DNA from: Planctomycetaceae bacterium
Lineage (GTDB): Bacteria; Planctomycetota; Planctomycetia; Pirellulales; Pirellulaceae
Assembly (NCBI GenBank): GCA_022614795.1
Contig: JAKEHX010000544.1
Coordinates: 1 to 13,115, forward strand
Reading direction: 5' to 3'
DNA: 13,115 nt
In this document: positions 1-5,842 of the stretch, one piece after another
Layout: every line of letters begins with the position of its first letter
How positions within the stretch are numbered: the first letter of the stretch is position 1
Notes under the pieces: generated by a model
Seen by the model: the letters and a program-made list of their open reading frames with translations, nothing else
What the model was told of the DNA's origin: nothing
Databases searched by the model: none
Program-made: the position numbers and the translations under genes

Positions 1-339
1 GAGCCCGACCCGAAAAAAGCCGCCAAAGCCACCTTCCAGCCGCACTTGGAGGTCGTCTATCACCTGTCGAGCATCAGCCAGAAGCACTCGCTGGTGGTGA
101 AGGTGATCCTGCCGCGATGGAAAGACGATCGTGCGGGCGAGCTGCCCGAGGTCCCCACGGTCAGCGGCATCTGGCCCGGCGCGAACTGGCACGAGCGCGA
201 AGTCTATGACCTGTCCGGCGTCAACTTCGTGGGACATCCCGACCTCCGCCGCATCCTCTGCCCCGAAGACTGGGAAGGCTATCCGCTCCGCAAGGACTAC
301 GAAATGCCGCTGGAGTATCACGGAATCCGCGGCCGGTAA
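1..339 (+). CDS. nuoC: NADH-quinone oxidoreductase subunit C (30 kDa subunit), 3' part
   Basis: This is the C-terminal 112 codons of the complex I 30-kDa subunit; the frame is open to the window edge, so the true start lies upstream. The family signature is near the end: [20 protein letters not shown] followed by [11 protein letters not shown], matching the usual [22 protein letters not shown]...DWEGHPLRKDY, with Ser where Phe is common. NuoC belongs to the peripheral arm of proton-pumping NADH dehydrogenase and packs against NuoD, which is encoded next on the same strand. Normally the two genes are adjacent or fused. Here a repeat-flanked S23-type gene separates them by about 510 bases. Identification is secure; only the upstream start is unknown. 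Confidence 0.95.
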   Translation, partial: EPDPKKAAKATFQPHLEVVYHLSSISQKHSLVVKVILPRWKDDRAGELPEVPTVSGIWPGANWHEREVYDLSGVNFVGHPDLRRILCPEDWEGYPLRKDYEMPLEYHGIRGR

Positions 340-342
340 CTC

Positions 343-391
343 GAGCCAGGGGCCAGGAGCCAGGGGCCAGGAGCCAGGGACCAGTAGCCAG
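343..391 (+). repeat. Left minisatellite: 3.5 copies of a 14-bp GAGCCAGGGGCCAG unit
   Basis: Three successive 14-bp units lie at 343-356, 357-370 and 371-384 (the third reads GGGACCAG at its end), followed by a partial TAGCCAG. The array starts 3 bases after the nuoC stop. It is the inverted counterpart of the array at 791-850: bases 343-363 are complementary to 828-848 at 20 of 21 positions, and the one mismatch would be a G-U pair in RNA. Confidence 0.85.
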
Positions 392-409
392 TAAACGCGA
401 GACATTGAA

Positions 410-790
410 ATGGCTGTGAAGCACGCGAAAGAGCTTGCCGTGTATCGACGCGGTTATGATTTTGCGATGCGGATATTCCATGCTTCGAAACGGTTTCCGG
501 CAGAAGAACGATTCGCACTGACCAGTCAAATTCGCCGGTCTTCCCGCTCGGTTTGTTTGAACCTGCGAGAAGCCTGGGCGAAACGCCGCTATCCGGCTCA
601 CTTTCTGAGCAAGCTGACCGATTGCGATGGTGAAGTAAACGAAACAGACTCATCACTCGACTTCGCCCGTGATTGCGGATATATCAGCCCCGAAGAACAT
701 CGCACCCTCGTTGACATTGGACATGAAGTCGGCAAGATGCTGGGCTCCATGATCCGCGACCCCGATCCATTTCTGTTGAACGATTCCTAA
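410..790 (+). CDS. Four-helix-bundle protein, 23S rRNA intervening-sequence (S23) family
   Basis: A 126-aa protein. It matches the family pattern: a basic N-terminal helix (residues 1-28), FPAEERFALTSQIRRSSRSV at residues 29-48 (family FPxxERFxLTxQIRRSSxSV), and a GYISPEE segment at 90-96. The family forms small helical bundles, in some cases pentamers. It is related to the accessory protein Avd of diversity-generating retroelements, and its cellular role is unresolved. The central NLREAWAKRR (residues 51-60) replaces the more common NIAEGxGR, a variant form. No reverse transcriptase or variable/template repeat is present, so this is not a retroelement cassette. The ATG has no convincing Shine-Dalgarno sequence. 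The gene has lower GC than nuoC and nuoD and lies between inverted GAGCCAG repeats, so acquisition by transfer is likely. Family assignment is confident; function is unknown. Confidence 0.88.
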   Translation: MAVKHAKELAVYRRGYDFAMRIFHASKRFPAEERFALTSQIRRSSRSVCLNLREAWAKRRYPAHFLSKLTDCDGEVNETDSSLDFARDCGYISPEEHRTLVDIGHEVGKMLGSMIRDPDPFLLNDS

Positions 791-850
791 CTGGCCCCTT
801 GGCTCCTGGCTCCTGAACCCCTGGCTCCTGGCTCCTGACCCCTGGCTCCT
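791..850 (-). repeat. Right minisatellite, inverted degenerate GAGCCAG repeats
   Basis: Read on the minus strand this is a run of GAGCCAG heptamers interspersed with GGTCAG, GGTTCAG and GGGCCAG variants. It begins directly after the S23-type stop codon (788-790) and ends directly before the nuoD ATG at 851, so it occupies the whole spacer. Its orientation is opposite to the left array at 343-391. Confidence 0.85.
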
Positions 851-2056
851 ATGTCCTCCGCCCTCGCCGACCCCCGCATCGTCGAATTCGACGTCCGCAC
901 CGACGAAATGCTCGTCAACATGGGGCCGCAGCACCCCAGCACCCACGGCGTGCTGCGCCTCGTGCTGCGCACCGACGGCGAGGTCGTCTCCGAAACGGTG
1001 CCGCATATCGGCTACCTGCACCGCTGTGCCGAGAAAATCGGCGAGAACCTTACGCCCCGGCAGTGGATTCCTTACACCGACCGCATGGACTACCTCGCCG
1101 GGATGAACATGAATCTCGGCTGGTCGCTCGTCGTCGAGAAGCTGCTGAACTATCAGCTCCCCGAAAAAGCCCGGCATCTGCGCGTGATCATCGCCGAAAT
1201 GGGTCGCATCGCCAGCCACCTGGTCGGCATGGGAGCCTATGGCCTGGACCTGGGCACATTCAGCCCGTTCCTCTACGCCTTCCGCGAACGCGAGAAGATC
1301 CTCGACCTCTTCGAGGAAGCCTGCGGCGCCCGCCTGACCTATAGCTACCTCACGCCCGGCGGAGCCACGGCCGACCTCCCTCGCGGCTGGCTGCAAAAGT
1401 GCGCTGCGTTCCTTGACCAGTTCATGCCGGTCATCGACGAGTACCACGCCCTCCTGACGACCAACGCGATCTTCATCAAGCGCACCGCCAACATCGGCAT
1501 CCTCTCGCCCCAGATGGCCCTCGATTACGGCTGCACCGGCCCGGTCCTCCGCGGCAGCGGCATCGACTACGACCTCCGCCGCGACGGCGAAGAACGCTAC
1601 ACCGAAATGTACGACGGCTACGCGTTCGAGGTCATCTGCCAACGCAACGGTCATTACCCCAAGGACCACGATTATCCTCCCGTGCCGCGCGAGGCGGTCC
1701 TCGGCGATTGCTGGCACCGGTTCTACGTCCGCATGCTCGAGGTCGTGCAGGCCGTCGATCTGGTCCGCCAAGGGATCGACCGCTACAGCACCGCCAAGGG
1801 CAACTGGGGCGAGCCGATCAAGCTCACCGCCAAGCTGCCCAAGGGCGAAGCCTATCTCGAAACCGAAGCCCCCCGCGGGCAGATGGGCTTCTACATCGTC
1901 AGCGACGGCAGCTCGATCCCCTGGCGGGCCCGCGCCCGCAGCTCCTGCTTCTGCAATCTCTCGGTCACCCATGAACTTTGTCGCGGCTGCCTGATCGCCG
2001 ACGTCCCCGCCATCGTCGGCTCGCTCGACATCGTGATGGGGGAGATCGATCGCTAA
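851..2056 (+). CDS. nuoD: NADH-quinone oxidoreductase subunit D (49 kDa subunit)
   Basis: A 401-aa protein, normal length for NuoD, which with NuoB forms the quinone-reduction site of complex I. NMGPQHPSTHGVLR (residues 23-36) holds the His pair H28/H32 and RMDYLAGM (78-85) holds Y81; in the family the second His and this Tyr line the quinone head-group pocket. Further signatures are IAEMGRIASHL, TPGGATADLP, RGSGIDYDLR, and the C-terminal APRGQMGFYIVSDGS through IVMGEIDR. The start at 851 fits the family N-terminus, but the bases before it are repeat sequence with no Shine-Dalgarno motif. The gene is co-oriented with nuoC and probably co-transcribed through the S23 insert. No further nuo gene follows. 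Identification is firm. Confidence 0.97.
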   Translation: MSSALADPRIVEFDVRTDEMLVNMGPQHPSTHGVLRLVLRTDGEVVSETVPHIGYLHRCAEKIGENLTPRQWIPYTDRMDYLAGMNMNLGWSLVVEKLLNYQLPEKARHLRVIIAEMGRIASHLVGMGAYGLDLGTFSPFLYAFREREKILDLFEEACGARLTYSYLTPGGATADLPRGWLQKCAAFLDQFMPVIDEYHALLTTNAIFIKRTANIGILSPQMALDYGCTGPVLRGSGIDYDLRRDGEERYTEMYDGYAFEVICQRNGHYPKDHDYPPVPREAVLGDCWHRFYVRMLEVVQAVDLVRQGIDRYSTAKGNWGEPIKLTAKLPKGEAYLETEAPRGQMGFYIVSDGSSIPWRARARSSCFCNLSVTHELCRGCLIADVPAIVGSLDIVMGEIDR

Positions 2057-2067
2057 CTCGATTCGGC

Positions 2068-2160
2068 GAGCGGGAGCGCGCGACGAAAGGCGAGCGGGGG
2101 GCGTGAGCCCCCTGAGCCTCCCGCTCCCTCTGGGAGAGGGCCGGGGTGAGGGGCGCAGGC
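2068..2160 (+). repeat. Structured GC-rich repeat after nuoD, possible terminator
   Basis: A 9-bp perfect arm pair, GAGCGGGAG (2068-2076) and CTCCCGCTC (2118-2126), encloses a 6-bp stem GGGGGC / GCCCCC (2097-2102, 2107-2112) with a GTGA tetraloop. Next comes CCCTC-TGGGA-GAGGG (2126-2140), then CCGGGGTGAGGGG. It begins 11 bases after the nuoD stop and could end the nuo transcript or protect its 3' end, but no U-run follows, so simple intrinsic termination is not supported. From memory, similar sequence is dispersed in related genomes; I could not search. Confidence 0.5.
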
Positions 2161-2169
2161 GGCCCGTGA

Positions 2170-2209
2170 GTCGTTGCAAACCTGCGCCTCCGGCTACGGG
2201 TTAAACGAC
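2170..2209. repeat. Inverted repeat GTCGTT ... AACGAC in the post-nuoD spacer
   Basis: GTCGTT (2170-2175) and AACGAC (2204-2209) form the outer arms; AAACC and GGGTT give partial inner pairing around a GC-rich CGCCTCCGGCTAC core. It is a weak structured element of unknown role within the gene-free stretch 2057-2364. The remainder of that stretch (2210-2286) shows no structure I can support. Confidence 0.35.
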
Positions 2210-2286
2210 AGTCCCGTCGGCTATGCCAGCGCGAATTGTCCGGGCGGCGGCGAGCGAAGTAAGATGAAGGGATTCGACCCTTGAGG

Positions 2287-2358
2287 GGACGGATTTGTAA
2301 TCCGTCCAAATAGAGGGCGGTTACATCGACCGATGGACGGATTGAAAATCCGTCCTAC
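2287..2358. repeat. Twin-hairpin palindromic element A, just before the kinase gene
   Basis: Hairpin 1 has arms GGACGGATT (2287-2295) and AATCCGTCC (2299-2307) with loop TGT. Hairpin 2 has the same arms at 2335-2343 and 2347-2355 with loop GAA. They are 27 bases apart. The right edge reads GTCCTAC, as in elements B and C; the left edge lacks the GTA. The ATG of the histidine kinase begins 9 bases after the second hairpin, with no Shine-Dalgarno sequence between, so the hairpin lies where ribosome access would matter. Confidence 0.8.
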
Positions 2359-2364
2359 TCTAAT

Positions 2365-3834
2365 ATGCGCTGGCCGCTGGCTCGCCAAATTCTCTTGCCC
2401 ATGATCGGCATCTTGCTGCTGACCGTCGGGCTGGCCAGCGCGCTCAATGCCTGGGCGGCCACGCGGCGGGTCGAGCAGCAGATCGAGCGGCAGCTGGCTG
2501 ATGTCGTCAGCACGCTGTCGTCGGCGAACTTTCCCCTGGAAGAGAACGTGCTCCGGCAAACACGCGGCCTGACCGGCGCCGAGTTTGCCGTGACCTCGCT
2601 CACGGGCCAGCCGGTCGCATCCAGCGATGCCAGTTTGATGGCATCGATCCAGCCAGACGACGCGAATTTTGCCGACCTGAAGAAGCTGCTGGTCACGACG
2701 GCCGACGGGCGGTCGTTCTTGCGGCGGGTGGTGACGCTCGACCGCCGCCCAGTAGGAGGGACGCGGCAGCTCTTGCACGTGTTTTATCCTCGGCAGGATT
2801 GGCGCGACGCCTATATCAGCGCCATCTGGCCGCCGCTGGCGACGGGGGCCGCGGCGATGCTGCTGGTGGCCGTCGCGGCCTATGCGATTGCCCGCCGCGT
2901 CACGCAGCCGATTCAGCAGTTGCAGGCGCAGGTCGCCCGGATTGCCGGCGGCGACTTTTCGCCCGTCACTGCGCCGCAGCGCAACGACGAAGTCCGCGAC
3001 CTGGCGCTGGCCGTAAATCAAATGGCCGATAAGCTGGCCGACTATGAAGAAAAAACACGCCAGCAAGAACGCTTGAGCACGCTCGGCACGCTGGGGGGCG
3101 GCATCGCCCATCAGATTCGCAATGCGGCCACGGGCTGCCGCATCGCCCTCGACCTTCACGAGCGTGATCTGCACAGTGGGGCAGGCTTAGCTCGTAGGAC
3201 GGAATTGCATTCCGTCCTGGACGGATTAGAAATCCGTCCTACTGAACTTGCCACTCCGCTGGACGTGGCAAGACGGCAGCTCGAACTGATCGAGTCGCAT
3301 ATCCAGCGGTTTTTGACGCTGGGCCGCGCGGCGCCTACGGCGCGGGAGGCGACCGAACTGGCCCGCGTCGTGCGGGCCGCCGTGTCGCTGGTCGAACCGA
3401 CTGCCCAGCACCTCGGGGCGCCGATTGAAATCGAACCGGCCGCCCGTGCACTCGTGGTCTTGGCCGACCGGGAATCGCTCGAGCAGATGATGGTGAATTT
3501 GCTCCTGAATGCCGTCCAGGCAACCTCCCAGTCCGTTGCCCTGGTCGGCGGGCCGGGCCACGATAACAGCATGAGCGTCGTCGTTCGCCTCCAGCGCACC
3601 GCGCCAACGCGCGCACAAATCGAGATCGGCGATCCCGGTCCGGGACCCTCCCCGGCCATGCAGGACCGCCTCTTTGAGCCGTTTGCCACCGATAAGCCAG
3701 GCGGCACTGGGCTGGGGCTCGTCGTCGCGCGGCGGATCGCCGAAGACCACGGCGGCACGGTCCGCTGGACGCGGCGCGATGAGCGGACGTGGTTTATTGT
3801 CGAGCTGCCGCTGGCTACAAGTGGAGCGACCTAG
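2365..3834 (+). CDS. Membrane sensor histidine kinase (HAMP, HisKA, HATPase), NtrB-like partner of the next gene
   Basis: A 489-aa protein. Transmembrane segments at about residues 8-30 and 156-177 bracket a periplasmic sensor domain of about 125 residues. HAMP (about 175-228) follows, then the phospho-acceptor helix with IAHQIRN (H249) and a second helix DVARRQLELIESHIQRF. The ATPase domain has N box LEQMMVNLLLNAVQA (N378, N382), G1 GDPGPGPSP and the LFEPF / GGTGLGL lid region (437-453). It should autophosphorylate H249 and pass phosphate to the regulator encoded next, whose GTG overlaps its stop. Residues about 276-294 are encoded by a palindromic repeat inserted in frame at the turn between the two dimerisation helices. 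The start at 2365 places TM1 correctly. The signal sensed is unknown. Confidence 0.93.
   Translation: MRWPLARQILLPMIGILLLTVGLASALNAWAATRRVEQQIERQLADVVSTLSSANFPLEENVLRQTRGLTGAEFAVTSLTGQPVASSDASLMASIQPDDANFADLKKLLVTTADGRSFLRRVVTLDRRPVGGTRQLLHVFYPRQDWRDAYISAIWPPLATGAAAMLLVAVAAYAIARRVTQPIQQLQAQVARIAGGDFSPVTAPQRNDEVRDLALAVNQMADKLADYEEKTRQQERLSTLGTLGGGIAHQIRNAATGCRIALDLHERDLHSGAGLARRTELHSVLDGLEIRPTELATPLDVARRQLELIESHIQRFLTLGRAAPTAREATELARVVRAAVSLVEPTAQHLGAPIEIEPAARALVVLADRESLEQMMVNLLLNAVQATSQSVALVGGPGHDNSMSVVVRLQRTAPTRAQIEIGDPGPGPSPAMQDRLFEPFATDKPGGTGLGLVVARRIAEDHGGTVRWTRRDERTWFIVELPLATSGAT
3194..3242. repeat. Twin-hairpin palindromic element B, inside the kinase coding sequence
   Basis: Hairpin 1 has arms GGACGGAAT (3197-3205) and ATTCCGTCC (3209-3217), loop TGC. 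Hairpin 2 has arms GGACGGATT (3219-3227) and AATCCGTCC (3231-3239), loop AGA. One base separates them. The ends GTAGGACGGA (3194-3203) and TCCGTCCTAC (3233-3242) are perfect 10-bp terminal inverted repeats. The reading frame stays open through it, encoding RRTELHSVLDGLEIRPTE. Confidence 0.88.
3823..3826 (+). promoter_or_regulatory. Ribosome binding site deciding the GTG start of the response regulator
   Basis: GGAG lies 7 bases before GTG 3834. The GTG shares its G with the kinase stop (TAGTG), so translation is probably coupled. A longer frame opens at 3789, but its extra 15 residues overlap the kinase and precede the conserved receiver start. Confidence 0.6.
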
Positions 3835-5261
3835 TGCCCCGCCTTTTGGTAATCGACGACGAAGAGGCCATTTGCTGGGGCCTGGCGGAGCTGGGCAAGC
3901 GGCTGGGCTGGCAGGTGGCAACGGCGGCGACGGCCGAGCAGGGGCTCGAATTGGCGGGCAAAAGCCGCCCCGATCTGGTGCTGCTCGACGTCCGCCTGCC
4001 GGGAATGGACGGCCTGGCCGCGCTGCCGAAGCTGCGCGAGGCCGCGCCGACGGCTCAGGTCGCGGTAATGACGGCTCATGGCGATCTGGGCACCGCGGTC
4101 GAAGCGGTCCGGGCCGGGGCGCTCGACTACGTCGCCAAGCCGTTCGACCTGGCCCAGATCGAAAGAATCTTCGAGCGGGTCATTGCCCAGCCGACCGCCG
4201 CGCCCGCCGCGCCGCCGGTCCTGCAAGAGGACGGACTCGTCGGACGCACCGCGGCGATGCAGGAGGTCTTCAAGCGGATCGCCCTCGTCGCGCCGGCTGA
4301 CGCGTGCGTGATGCTGGCGGGCGAAAGCGGCACCGGCAAGGAACTGGTCGCCCGGGCCATCCACCGCTACAGCCGGCGGAGCAGCGGCCCTTTCGTCGCG
4401 GTCAATATCGCCGCTCTCAGCCCGACGGTGGCCGAAAGCGAGCTGTTCGGCCACGTGCGCGGGGCGTTCACCGGCGCCGACCAGCCGCGGCAAGGGCTGC
4501 TCGTCGAGGCGAGCGGCGGGACGCTGTTTCTCGACGAAGTGGCCGAGATTCCGCTGCCGGTGCAAGTCAAGCTGCTGAGGGCCCTGGAGCACGGCGAGGT
4601 GCTGCCGGTCGGCTCGGGGCGGGCGGTGCGGACCAGCTTTCGCCTGATTGCCGCGACGCATCAGCACTTGCCGTCCAAGGTCCAAGCGGGGCAATTCCGC
4701 CACGACTTGTATTATCGCCTGGCGACTTTTCAGATCGACCTGCCGCCGCTTCGCGAGCGGGCCGAGGACATCCCGCTGTTGGTCGATCACTTCGTCCACC
4801 AGCTCGCGGCTCAGGCCAACGGACCACCGCGACTGGCCAAGGAAGCGCTGCTCGAAATCTGTTCGCGGCCGTGGCATGGCAACGTCCGTGAGCTGCGCAA
4901 CGCCATCGAGCATGCGCTGATTCTGGCCCAGGGCGGCGTGATCCTGCCCGAGCACTTGCCGGCCGTGCTGCCGCCCCTTGTCGCGCCGCCTAAAGCCGCC
5001 GACGCATCGCCCGCTGTCCCGCTGCCGCCGTCGGACGAACAACTGCGCGAGCTGGTTCAGGCCTGGACCGCGGCCAGGCTCAAGGCAGGTTCTTCCACGG
5101 AGCTTTATAGCGAGCTGCTCTCGCTCCTTGAGCCGCCGTTTTTGGAGACGGCCATGAAAAAGTTCCACGGCCAGTGTGCGTCGGCCGCGCGAGTGCTGGG
5201 GATTCACCGCGTGACGCTGCGGAAGAAGCTCGACGATTACGGCATCGCGGGAGAGGATTGA
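3834..5261 (+). CDS. Sigma-54-dependent response regulator, NtrC class
   Basis: A 475-aa protein from the GTG at 3834. The receiver domain (1-115) begins PRLLVIDDEE, with acidic D8/D9, phospho-acceptor D52 in LLDVRLPGMDG, T80 and K102. The AAA+ domain (about 133-375) has Walker A GESGTGKE (163-170), the sigma-54 contact loop GAFTGA (210-215) and Walker B LFLDEV (231-236). RPWHGNVREL (345-354) is the usual helical-subdomain signature. A Pro/Ala linker of about 30 residues leads to a Fis-type helix-turn-helix (about 436-470, ending RVLGIHRVTLRKKLDDYGI). All key residues for phosphorylation, ATPase and sigma-54 contact are present. It forms a two-gene operon with the kinase. I see no sigma-54 promoter in the window, so its targets are unknown. 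Confidence 0.95.
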   Translation: MPRLLVIDDEEAICWGLAELGKRLGWQVATAATAEQGLELAGKSRPDLVLLDVRLPGMDGLAALPKLREAAPTAQVAVMTAHGDLGTAVEAVRAGALDYVAKPFDLAQIERIFERVIAQPTAAPAAPPVLQEDGLVGRTAAMQEVFKRIALVAPADACVMLAGESGTGKELVARAIHRYSRRSSGPFVAVNIAALSPTVAESELFGHVRGAFTGADQPRQGLLVEASGGTLFLDEVAEIPLPVQVKLLRALEHGEVLPVGSGRAVRTSFRLIAATHQHLPSKVQAGQFRHDLYYRLATFQIDLPPLRERAEDIPLLVDHFVHQLAAQANGPPRLAKEALLEICSRPWHGNVRELRNAIEHALILAQGGVILPEHLPAVLPPLVAPPKAADASPAVPLPPSDEQLRELVQAWTAARLKAGSSTELYSELLSLLEPPFLETAMKKFHGQCASAARVLGIHRVTLRKKLDDYGIAGED

Positions 5262-5334
5262 CGTAGGACAACCGTCTCGGTTGTCCTGATGGTTTAGAGC
5301 CGCCGATTGGACAAGCGGGACGCTTGTCCTACGT
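5261..5334. repeat. Twin-hairpin palindromic element C between convergent genes, possible bidirectional terminator
   Basis: Terminal inverted repeats ACGTAGGACAA (5261-5271) and TTGTCCTACGT (5324-5334) are perfect over 11 bp. Hairpin 1 has arms AGGACAACCG (5265-5274) and CGGTTGTCCT (5278-5287), loop TCT. Hairpin 2 has arms GGACAAGCG (5309-5317) and CGCTTGTCC (5321-5329), loop GGA. The left end overlaps the last base of the regulator's TGA. The right end contains the minus-strand TAG (5331-5329) that stops rplU. It fills the whole 67-bp convergent gap. No T-run flanks it, so a terminator role is inferred from position. Confidence 0.85.
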
Positions 5335-5640
5335 GGCGATCGAGTCGATCCGCACCCGCGTGTACATCTGCCGGTGGCCGGTGCGGCGGCGGTAGTTCTT
5401 GCGGCGGCGAATCTTCTGGATGTAAACCTTGTCGCCCATCTCCTGCCCCAGCACCTCGGCCGTAACGCTGGCCCCGGCGATCGTCGGCTGGCCGAGCTTG
5501 ACGCTCCCGCCGTCGGATACGAGCAGCACGCGGTCGAAGGTGACCTTATCCCCCTCTTTCGCCTCGCGCAGGTCCACCTGAATCTCCTGGCCCTCTTCGA
5601 CTTTGTATTGGCGTCCGTCGGCGGCAATGATCGCGTACAT
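5329..5640 (-). CDS. rplU: 50S ribosomal protein L21
   Basis: A 103-aa protein of normal L21 length. It begins MYAIIAADGRQYKVEEGQEI, has a central VKLGQPTIAGASVTAEVL, and ends KNYRRRTGHRQMYTRVRI, the family signature that binds 23S rRNA in the large subunit. A longer frame opens at 5712, but its 24 extra residues lack family similarity, so the ATG at 5640 is chosen. The usual downstream partner rpmA (L27) is missing: the gene instead ends inside palindromic element C, facing the response-regulator gene. Upstream is a 202-base gap to cdsA on the same strand. I find no convincing Shine-Dalgarno or promoter there. Identification is firm. Confidence 0.96.
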   Translation of the reverse strand: MYAIIAADGRQYKVEEGQEIQVDLREAKEGDKVTFDRVLLVSDGGSVKLGQPTIAGASVTAEVLGQEMGDKVYIQKIRRRKNYRRRTGHRQMYTRVRIDSIAT

Positions 5641-5778
5641 GGCAGCTTGTCCGAAGTTCAATTCTGTCAATGGCTTGCGTCGCCGCAAATGGCCCGCAGC
5701 GCGCTGGCTCAAGCCGGGGAAACCTTACATGCTACCGCGACCAGCATTGCTCGTCGAGGGGACCCAACGTAGGGGCGA

Positions 5779-5833
5779 CGTAGGCCTCGCGCTCCGCGTG
5801 AGGGTTTGCATCACTCGGAGCGTGATGTCTACG
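5779..5833. repeat. Paired-hairpin element D between cdsA and rplU, CGTAG/CTACG ends
   Basis: The ends CGTAG (5779-5783) and CTACG (5829-5833) are inverted. Inside, CCTCGCG / CGTGAGG (within 5785-5803; one mismatched pair, loop region CTCCG) and CATCAC / GTGATG (5809-5814, 5822-5827; 7-nt loop) form two adjacent hairpins. The layout resembles elements A-C, but stem sequence and loop length differ. The rest of the 202-base gap 5641-5842 shows nothing supportable. Confidence 0.5.
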
Positions 5834-5842
5834 GTGAAGTTG

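Larger units (their letters stand above)
343..850. mobile_element. Candidate S23/IVS-like insert bounded by inverted minisatellites
   Basis: A unit of about 508 bp, consisting of left repeat, four-helix-bundle gene and inverted right repeat, sits between nuoC and nuoD. Its coding part is about 52-55% GC in the lines I counted, against about 75% in a sampled nuoD line, which suggests separate ancestry. Its outermost 21 bp on each side are inverted repeats (20/21). I see no target-site duplication and no transposase, so mobility is inferred, not shown. S23-type proteins are known from intervening sequences in bacterial 23S rRNA, where the ORF lies in the loop of a stem. The architecture here is analogous. 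Confidence 0.4.

Noticed and set aside
343..391. 14-bp tandem repeats as a CRISPR array
   Set aside because: Units are contiguous with no spacers, far shorter than CRISPR repeats, and no cas gene is nearby.
410..790. Avd accessory gene of a diversity-generating retroelement
   Set aside because: The protein is of the related four-helix-bundle family, but no reverse transcriptase, template repeat or variable repeat is in the window.
653..2179. Long minus-strand open frame (508 codons) across nuoD
   Set aside because: It is the antisense shadow of a clear NuoD gene in GC-rich DNA; its translation has no family motifs and runs through the S23-type gene and repeats.
2752..2766. AGTAGGAGGGAC in the kinase gene as another palindromic element copy
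   Set aside because: It resembles the GTAGGAC edge, but no matching inverted arm follows.
3831..5627. Minus-strand open frame of 598 codons across the response regulator
   Set aside because: Antisense shadow of an intact NtrC-class gene; it also overlaps rplU in another frame and crosses element C.
5665..5670. TTGACA (minus strand) as a -35 box for rplU
   Set aside because: It lies only about 25 bases before the ATG, and no -10 box fits at 16-18 bases spacing.
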